Assembly: GCA_030068145.1 (NCBI GenBank)
Contig: JAPJBO010000581.1
Coordinates: 81,561 to 145,560, forward strand
Direction: 5' to 3'
Length of the DNA: 64,000 nucleotides
Source of the DNA: Diplonema papillatum
Taxonomy: Eukaryota > Euglenozoa > Diplonemea > Diplonemida > Diplonemidae
Made by a program: the position numbers and the translations under genes. Under the pieces are notes generated by a model that was not told the origin of the DNA, made no database searches, and worked only from the letters and a program-made list of their open reading frames with translations. This document shows, one piece after another, positions 58,201-64,000 of the stretch (position 1 is the stretch's first letter; the number at the start of each line of letters is the position of its first letter).

Positions 58201-59041
58201 AGAGTATCTCTGAGGAATTGGTTTTGCCAGGCGCTGGGGACTCATCGACAGATTTTGGGTCGATGGGGCCGTTCATAAGAGCTCGCGGGAACTCACTTCC
58301 CCAGTCGGCGGCCGCGTCTGGAACGTCGTACTTCGCACAAAGATCACGAACAGCGACGTCGATATCCTTCCCTTGTTCGATATCGTTAAGCACGTTGGAA
58401 ACCTCTTTTTCGAGGTCGCACCCTGCATCATACTTTCGGAAAAAGTTCTCGAAACGATACTTCAAAGCGCCGACACAGTATTCACCGTCCTGCCCACGCC
58501 ACTCCTCGTAATCCGCACCTCGTTCTCGGTACTCGTTCTTATCACAACATTTTCGCAAAAGTACGTCAAGGGTTGCCTCGCCACTGACCACGGTTGCCAC
58601 AAGATCAGACACCTTTCCAAGGGTTTCCGGATCATATTGGCGGTAGAAAGCTTCAAGGACAAAGCGAGCAACACTTTCATCAGGTATTGGACTGCCGTCA
58701 GTACCGATGCCATACTCACCAAACAATTGATCAAACAATCCATCCTCATCTTGGTCGGCGAGCGTCTTTACGTCACCGACCCTGGGTGGGTCGTGCTGCT
58801 CGAGAAAGTCGGTTAGGCGTTTCTCTAGACGCTCCCTGTCCGCTTCCTTATCTGTAGGTTCTCCGTCATCATTTAGACCCCATTCGCGAAACTTGCTCTC
58901 GCAGATCTCTCGTTGCGCGGCCTCCGTTTCTGCTTGCTTGACCAGATCTTCGACGGCGTCCACATTCTTCCAATCGTACTTCAAGAACAGGTAGAAGAGC
59001 TTGTCTCTAAAATGCTCCGAGCTGCCCACCACAGCGTCCAT
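46237..59041 (-). CDS. Five-exon gene for a ~1590-residue repeat and coiled-coil protein
   Basis: Exons: 58195-59041, 55811-58131, 54135-54566, 47777-48004, 46237-47181. Donors are CCCG|GTATGT, GCAG|GTTTTC, ATTG|GTATGA and GAAG|GTTTGC; acceptors are ATGTAAG, CAACAG, CACACAG and CACGCAG. Total 4773 nt, 1591 codons with the stop, every junction in phase. The first half has degenerate repeats of about 60-75 residues around FYRQYDPETL, FFENHRPDHG, FFSNYTKKP and FYNKHNPSEV, each followed by a helical stretch and an L..LY..Y end. The middle is long coiled coil (RLEERERVVQAKEVALM, EEEVAARFRRANEREADLDA). The tail is Pro/Ser/Ala-rich. I recall similar F-Y-x-x-[YH]-[ND]-P repeats in kinetoplastid and alveolate proteins. 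Cytoskeletal or flagellar function is inference. Introns carry a MITE and nested transposons. Confidence 0.75.
48747..52378 (+). mobile_element. Autonomous-looking hAT transposon
   Basis: Terminal inverted repeats of about 225-250 bp start CAGTCCGCCGCATTCCGC on both ends and include GTGCGGGTGAACGTTTTCCA and CTTGCACATAACAGTC-type blocks. The flanks CATACTATG (48738-48746) and CATATTATG (52379-52387) agree in 8 of 9 bases, probably a target duplication, though hAT elements normally give 8 bp. It encodes one intact transposase (49012-51408). It sits in intron 3 of the long minus-strand gene, opposite in orientation. Confidence 0.8.
49012..51408 (+). CDS. hAT transposase (BED-like finger, RNase H-like core, dimerisation region)
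   Basis: 798 residues from the ATG at 49012 (MGRPKGSKNKAKAG, an AT-hook); 27 further codons upstream are open but lie in the G-run leader. A Ser/Ala/Glu low-complexity segment with SEAP and DAGSQ repeats is followed by a BED-like Cys/His unit (WCGSCQKK...CKKHHTYEEHKKRH). The core has LLGLRVGEDG, VAYIVVDKASTNVVALQ (second catalytic Asp), CFGHHLKNAI and NDTRWDSTFRCL. The hAT C-terminal dimerisation motif is WPDLSAVALTLLYLPVSVTR, VDAVFSQLGAISNER. The frame is undamaged with typical terminal repeats, so the element may be active. Confidence 0.9.
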   Translation: MGRPKGSKNKAKAGKSEPSNKKRRVTMSQAMQDAESSSEAPTSEAPNSEAPTSDSEGGSSVPMSVSSVLGPLFEAVEAASQADDAGSQTEDAGSQAGGSASQAGTPASQTKVVKRPSKLQLRKGLAKGAAKVAVAGSKRHNLLITAVKRMNKLTDAEKEGLELRKVKDLPSSWKSLALRDPNVTLQEEVIWCGSCQKKINYLDSTTCKKHHTYEEHKKRHTLLVAQKKAGAVVVDVDAGTANVTEKGTAVQDFTRLVAMAGMKAGAVACMRVFFRKHVSPAIPHTRTLMDMSRGCDAKTQMQKDLIETIGTSFGIGFDGSIIDELKEQALAVVAYDKGRAYLLGLRVGEDGEALDTTSQSEFVANVLKDYGIKIPNVAYIVVDKASTNVVALQDWEGIVIYCFGHHLKNAIKPWFKLSHPNAHDTLRLFSNAFYKAPTREVRWVQAQKAVVTHDVDAAATEDEIPIAQKLTALLSLHEDGEDVEADILECLGEGDGDMLERAKERLTQAQNENVPVDLTPEPQREQRPSPEYPPSINDTRWDSTFRCLAHLVPRLQSLPAFLEKELKRNTTPESIQLLAGKFSDADVTETCAALVTALEAMEPVMPLFSFAADPPARKPLAAELPAMVAKAMKAVGNDLSAVLKEMWSTYLSRDIFKSMWLFCPEKLGTKKAAGIAIPSVESITDTFKGVFHRDAKTQLGEYLKVSISVLTKWKDAEAFWTSKKQVWPDLSAVALTLLYLPVSVTRVDAVFSQLGAISNERGGRINPSAYETTALYYCNKDISGRFKDFDDEHSLSRV
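52388..54026. other. Non-coding remainder of intron 3
   Basis: Two copies of GAGTTTTTCCGGGTTTGTGCCGGG at about 52438 and 53973. Frames between 53160 and 53580 are open on both strands, with an Arg/Gln-rich plus-strand reading, but no motif is seen. Nothing here is supportable as a gene. Confidence 0.45.
55134..55351. mobile_element. 218-bp MITE, second complete copy, target duplication GGTACC
   Basis: ATGCAGGGTCAAAACCTTGT at the left and its inverse at the right. It is flanked by GGTACC at 55128-55133 and 55352-55357. The interior has an A/T-rich core and a GCCCCGCGGGAGCG segment shared with the copy at 5558-5767, in opposite orientation. It lies in intron 2 of the long minus-strand gene. 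Confidence 0.85.
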
Positions 59042-59500
59042 ATCGAACTCGGGGCTCACGCCCCGGACACCAAAGCGCCGTCCACTTTAGCCAATGAACC
59101 CCTCTGCCCGATGGCTGCCCTGTCCCCTGCCTGAAGATTGTCATGATAGAAGCTGGTAATGGACAAGACAAACGACAAATACGAACATCGAGGTGTCTTG
59201 CGCCCAGTGCTGTTTCAAGTTGCTTTTTTGGAATGAGGTGTCGTTAGAAACTATAACCTTTTGTGCAGTCTAGCCCGTAAATAGTGCGACCTTGATTCGA
59301 GTACACTTTATATTATGTCGGTTGTATTTGTAGAGTGAAAACCTCTTATCGGGCCCATTTTCCTCAGCTTTCCTGCATTATAGACTTACTGCTGCTTTCC
59401 TAGTGGATCTGACGGGACTTCTTCCCAGGCTGGTTAATAAAAAACGGATCTGGCTGGTGTGGTCGGTGGGCCAGTTCCCCGTAGTTCCCCCGGAGTTCAA
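59042..59500. other. 5' flank of the long minus-strand gene
   Basis: The presumed promoter region. The minus frame upstream of the ATG at 59041 is open only to a TAA about 45 bp further, supporting that start. No TATA-like or other element is clear. Confidence 0.4.
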
Positions 59501-59504
59501 CATG

Positions 59505-59625
59505 GGGGGGGAGTACATGTACTTGTCATAATATGACGAGTACTATGACAAGCATGTACTTGTCATATGACAAGTACGTACTTGTCATATGACAAGTACC
59601 TACTTGTCATGTGACAAGTAAAACA
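59505..59625. repeat. Array of TACTTGTCATATGACAAGTA palindromes (element P2 end)
   Basis: Five or so units of a 20-bp perfect palindrome or its variants (CATGTGACAAGTA, CATAATATGACGAGTA) in tandem. It lies about 290 bp beyond the stop of the P2 zinc-finger gene and is directly comparable to the palindrome arrays of P1, with unrelated sequence. Confidence 0.9.
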
Positions 59626-59912
59626 CAGGAAATTCGTTCTGATCACGTACAATTGGGTGATAACTGTGGCTCCAATGACCTTCTTACGGGAAACAGTACT
59701 CCAAAAGGCAGAAGAAGGGAAAGAAATAAGTAACCAGACCTTTGACGCTTAGTTCAGTGCAACAGGAAAGCTTTTATCGGGGCTAGTTCACCGAGGATCA
59801 AACCCACAAAGATAGTGACACCACGAAATCTACGATTTCACAAGTAGCGGAAAAAAACGAGGACCGCGTGGCTTCGTGTGTAACGAATAATGAAAGTGTC
59901 TGCCAATCTGCG

Positions 59913-61500
59913 TTAAATCGTGTGTTCGTCGCTCATGTGCTTGTCCCGTTCCCTTAGAGAACGAAAGGTTCGGAGGCACAGCGGACAAGTTTTCTTATTC
60001 AGCTTCTCTGGATGCATGTACAGTAAGTGTTGACTAAAGCCGAGTGTCCCGACTCGCTTGTTGCAGAACGGGCAGTTCTGCCTGCACTCGCATGTAAAGG
60101 AGGGCCGATGGTAGGCATCATAATGTGCATACAAACCCCTGATGCTCGAAAAGCCTGTCTTTCGGCACATGCAACAAAATACTTCTGCTTCCTCGGCTTC
60201 CTCGGTACTGTCCTCTGCTTCAGCCGCACCCTCTGCTTCACGCCACGGTGTTTCTCCACAAACACACACCTTCAGAAATGCTCCTTCGTCTGGCGGGCTA
60301 CCCAAATACTTCTGACCCCACCCTGTTTTTTTGCCGATGTGTTCGCTCAAGCCCAGGTTGCGAAGTCGAGTCTCCAACTTCTGGGTGGCCTGTTTCCACA
60401 GGTCGTCAGCCCGTACACAAGTATATTGTGTCGTACGTCAGAATTTCCGGGACATACTCGGAAACTGGTGGAAGAGACGGCGGACGAAGCGGTTTCAGTT
60501 GAACATCAACATGTTTGGTCTGGAGTTCGAAGGATAACATGTCGTGTTCGAATGTTTGTTGGGAAGTGTGGGAAGCCCATCGCTTCCTTTCACCATTGCC
60601 TTGCTCAAAGCTTTCATCGGACACGCTCAACCTGTGAGCATCTTCACGGTCAAACCAGTGTTCCATGCTATGCGCATAAGCTGAGTGTGTCACGCCTGGG
60701 TTCGCCCATTCCAGAAGAAATACTAGCACGTGATAGCACACCACACTGAAAACAAACTCCTTTTTATGCGTTGCTCCATAGAAAAACCTGACTGGCATGT
60801 CTTGGTACCTGAAATATATCAGGACATCCATTGCACAGCAAAGCAGGTGTTGATTGCCTGTTGTCTGTGCGAGAAGGGCTCTGAGTAAGTCGCGAGCTTG
60901 GCCACCAGTAAAGTTCGCATCACTGCCAAGCACCGAAGTTTGAAGGGTCTGAGCTCCAGGAATGGTCCTAATTATCAACTTCAAGACCCCTTTCACGTCA
61001 TGCAGCACCGGCGTTACGGTGTAGCACGGGGAACTAAATCTAGCTGCAACAGGGCAATCGAAGCCAGATTCGTGCATTTCTTGCACACTCAACCGAGGGC
61101 AGCAATGCAAGTACCTGAGTCTGTCCTGTAAGGGGGTGCTACAAAATGCACTCCTATGGCCAGTGCCTCTGACGCCACGAAAGAAAGACCACAATTCAGC
61201 ATGGTCGCCACCAAGCCGGAACGTATTCAAAGACAACCGTTTTTCACCCTGGTAGAACGTCCCGTTCTCGATGAAGCAAAGAAAGAGGTGACTATTCGCG
61301 GTGTTCGAGGTTTGCAGGTACCCCCTTGCGAACAGGCTTCTGGTGGTGCGGACACAGGCTCGGGCGGTGCTGCAGCTTCTGTTCGCGGGATCTTGAAAGC
61401 TGCCCCCTCGAGGAAGTTGGTAAGCTGCTGAACACCTTGCGGAGGGGCCTTGCGCTTTGCAACCATTCCTTTGTTGACCGTCTTTTGGCTGGAGCTCACA
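59913..61500 (-). pseudogene. Element P2: degraded relative of the P1 zinc-finger protein
   Basis: The minus-strand piece 60406-61280 encodes FYQGEKRLSLNTFRLGGDHA, GTGHRSAFC, LHDVKGVLKLII, NFTGGQARDLLRALLAQTTG, FRYQDMPVRFFY, EWANPGVTHSAYAHSMEHWF and GERKRW, all colinear with P1 ORF2. A frameshift near 60400 is followed by 59913-60390 with NLGLSEHIGKKTGWGQ and three zinc fingers (CCMCRKTG..H.DAYH; CECRQNCPFC..QHLLYMH; CPLCLRTF..HMSDEH). The N-terminal region (61280-61500) is out of frame or unrelated (MVAKRKAPPQGVQQLTNFLE). The conserved residues shared with P1 are listed in the P1 entry. Its far end is cut off by the non-LTR element starting near 61500. Confidence 0.75.
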
Positions 61501-61581
61501 CTATCAAATTTCGTCTTGAGTGGGGTTGGTACCTTGCCCCGAAGAGTGGGACACCTTACCATGTGGCGTGGAAAATTCTGA

Positions 61582-64000
61582 GAACGGGTGGAGGAGCGAG
61601 GGGAGTGGCCGAAGGGTATGCTGACGTCGTTGGTGTCGCTCATACCAAAGACCGACGACACCTCGCCAACGAACTTGCGGCCAATCACCGTGACGAGCTG
61701 CGTCTATCGGTTGTGGGCCTGCAGGCGTTTGCAAGACGTCATGGAGTGGCAGGACGGCTGGATTCTTCCGTCGCAGCACGGCTTCCGCAGAGGGCATCGG
61801 ACGGACGACGTCCTCATGGAGCTGACGACGCTGATCGAGGAGACGCTGCTCGACGAGTCGAAGTCGCTGTACATGGTCGCACTCGATTTCGCGAAGTGCT
61901 TCGACCGGGTACCGCAGGGGATCGTTCTCCGGCTCGCCGAAGAGATGGGCCTCGACGCGCGCATCCTGCGCCCCCTGCGCGCCATGTACCGCGGCATGAA
62001 GCGACGGTTCAAGCTGCCGCTCGGCGTGGGCTCCGAGTTTGAGGTCACCAACGGTATCTTGCAGGGGTGCCCACTTTCGGTGATCCTCATCAACGCCTTG
62101 CTGTCGATTGTGCTCCGAGCGGTGTCGGCGCGCGTACCGGAGGTTTCGTCGGAGTCGCTGGCGGATGATGCCACGCTCTTCGCGGCGGCGGAAGCCGAGC
62201 TGCAGCAGGCGGTCGACATCGTCGCGCGGTTCTGTGCCCTGACCGGGATGCGCCTGAACATGGCGAAAACCTTGGCGATGGGCATCCATGCGGGCTCGAC
62301 GCAACAGCGCAGGCGGCGTCCGTACGCCAGCGCGGTGAAGGTGGACGGCGAGGCCATAGCGACGGCGACGGCTGCGAAGATCCTCGGGGTGCGAACGAGT
62401 GTGGAGAGCGTCCAAACGGGTCGGGCCAACGATGCGCGTCTGAGCGCACATGACGGTCTGATAGACAGGCTGGGCACCTCGAAGCTTCCGTTCGATGTCC
62501 GCTGCGAGGTGGCGAGTTCGAACGTGCTCAGCAGTGTCCTTACCGGGTGCTCCTACGAGACGTACACGCAGACGCGCCTGAAGGGACTCCGGACGCGGAT
62601 CGTGAGGGGCGCTTTTGGGAGCAAGCACCCGTCGAGGAACGTGACGGCGGTGCTATCGATCTTGGCGAAGGGTCACCGTCTGGATCCGATGATCGCTCGG
62701 CCGTACAGGATTCTGTGCGCGTTATTCGACACCTGCGAGCGGCTGCCACGCGTGTGTGCGCGCATGCGGAACATCGTGAGGTTGTACGAGCGGCACGAAA
62801 CGTTTTTGCCGAGGGCGCGCCTGGGGCCGGTAGGGATCGCCATTGCGGATGGGCTGTCGGTCGCGGGCATTGGCTTCGAGGGCGGGGATCTCTGTTCTGC
62901 GGCGCTGGGGGGTCGTCGGCTTCTCGGCATGCAGCGAGGCGAGAGGCACCACGTCGTCCGAGCGCAGCTGCGGCGGAAGGTGTGGATGCAGCTTGCGCGA
63001 CAGCGGCCTTCGTACGACGGAGTGCAGGCCGGGGTAGACTGCGGGCGCACGAACGGGCTGCGTCTGACGGCGGCCGACGGCAGTGTGAGGCGCGCGCTGA
63101 CCGTCATCCTGTCCGGGGGTGTTTTCCTTGCGGCTCGGTGGGGGCGGAATGCGCGTGCGGGGGAAGAGGCGGCGGGATCGGAAGGTTCGGCGAGCTCTCC
63201 CGCGTCAACGACGGCGTCGTCGACGACGTCGACCGCATCAGATGCGTCCGGTAGCTTCGACGAGCAGGCTGGCGAAGACGGAGGCTCCTCCACGGGTGAG
63301 CGGCGCCCGCCGCCGGACCGGTGTTGCAGGGACTGTGACCGCCACGCCCACGACACGGCGGATCACTTGTGGTGGGAGTGCCCTGCGTACGACGAGATTC
63401 GCCGCCGCCCCTGCTTTGCTGAGCTCATGCGGGCGGACCGTGCGCGGTGGCCGTCTTGTACGCGCGTGCACGGGGTAATCGTGGAAGGCGCGCCGGTCGA
63501 CGCGGCGGCCTTGCACCATTTCATGGCGTCGGTGTACGTGGCGCGCGAAGAGTCAGAGCGTGGCCGTCTGGCAGCGGTACAGCCGATCCACCCCTGGAGG
63601 GCGGCAACGTCGCGGCCGGCGGTCCGACACCTGTTTGACTTCGGGCGCCTACCGGATGAGCCGCCGAAGTGGCCGTATGGGGGACGGACGATGCGGGCGA
63701 TGAAGGGCTGGCTGTCGGCATTGCAGTGGACGGACACTGGCGAAGTGTCGAACATCGAGTTGGCCGTCGACTTCGAGGTCTTCACCGGGCACGACATCCT
63801 GGGCCCCCCGAACCTCGCCGCCAACCGAAGGGGAAAAACCCTTTGGACGATGCTAGCGACGCTGTGCCGCCTGTGTCGGGAACTGCAGCTGCCGTCGCCG
63901 CTTCCGGCCGAGCGGAAGGACCGGGTGGGCTCGATGAGGACGCTGGGGGCGCCGATGCTGTGGGGTGGTCTGACACCGCGGCCACATTTCGCTGGGGGGG
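61582..64000 (+). CDS. Non-LTR retrotransposon ORF2: reverse transcriptase and C-terminal zinc region (open at right edge)
   Basis: The frame starting after the TGA at 61579 is open to the window end (806 codons). RT motifs: VSLIPKTDDTSPTNLRPITV, SQHGFRRGHRTDDVL, YMVALDFAKCFDRVP (motif A), NGILQGCPLSVILINALL (motif B), ESLADDATLF (motif C, Asp-Asp at 62164-62169), GMRLNMAKT (motif D). Further on, CCRDCDRHAHDTADHLWWEC is the usual C-terminal C-x2-C...H...C motif of such proteins. The last 90 residues (AVDFEVFTGHDI, VGSMRTLGAP) are homologous to the start of copy L2, so the three Cys/His modules should follow beyond the edge. The 5' endonuclease part is missing; the element interrupts P2. No stop or frameshift is seen. 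Confidence 0.85.

Noticed and set aside
61504..62628. 374-residue minus-strand ORF
   Set aside because: Antisense to the reverse transcriptase; Arg/His-rich with no domain.

Overview
This window is nuclear DNA from a transposon-rich unicellular eukaryote. Several genes carry GT-AG introns, with donors such as G|GTATGT and G|GTTTGT. The host-type proteins are a NIMA-related kinase, a casein kinase 1, a SET-domain lysine methyltransferase, and a very long coiled-coil protein whose repeats resemble ones I recall from kinetoplastid and alveolate cytoskeletal proteins. The transposon mix (split-direct-repeat tyrosine-recombinase retroelement, non-LTR elements, pogo, hAT, Mutator-like) suggests an alga or free-living protist, possibly an alveolate such as a chromerid. 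That placement is a low-confidence inference.

Host genes, left to right. A minus-strand NEK kinase exon (23.3-24.1 kb) ends on a splice donor. Two minus-strand exons at 3.6-5.1 kb (coiled coil plus Cys-containing tail) fit it in phase and may be its downstream exons, with about 18 kb of stacked transposons between. CK1 (38.96-40.65 kb, minus, at least three exons) lies head to head with a small unknown plus-strand gene (40.88-42.15 kb). A SET-domain gene (42.65-43.97 kb, minus) has a broken partial copy at its 3' side. A five-exon minus-strand gene (46.24-59.04 kb) splices in perfect phase into about 1590 residues, and its 6.1-kb third intron holds nested transposons.

Mobile DNA, left to right. 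(1) A gag-like ORF runs off the left edge. (2) A pogo-like transposon (5.2-7.2 kb) is interrupted by a small MITE, and two deleted relatives lie at 15.8-16.8 and 25.65-25.9 kb. (3) Three 5'-truncated non-LTR 3' ends (7.4-12.0 kb) have an unusual Cys/His-rich C-terminus and self-similar tails; a longer relative runs off the right edge (61.6-64 kb). (4) 31-bp satellites occur at 7.2 and 12-13.3 kb. (5) A duplicated roughly 1-2 kb unit (14.7 and 17.1 kb) is interrupted in one copy by pogo and in the other by a 4.5-kb tyrosine-recombinase retrotransposon, giving natural empty sites. (6) A transposon at 25.9-30.1 kb and its degraded relative at 59.5-61.5 kb are bounded by arrays of short perfect palindromes and encode a zinc-finger protein family I cannot assign. 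This is the best candidate for an undescribed system. (7) Two Mutator-like derivatives (30.2-32.8 and 35.0-37.3 kb) have terminal repeats built from a 21-bp satellite. (8) A hAT transposon (48.7-52.4 kb) is nested in another element.

The rest is AT-rich or low-complexity intergenic sequence without supportable genes.
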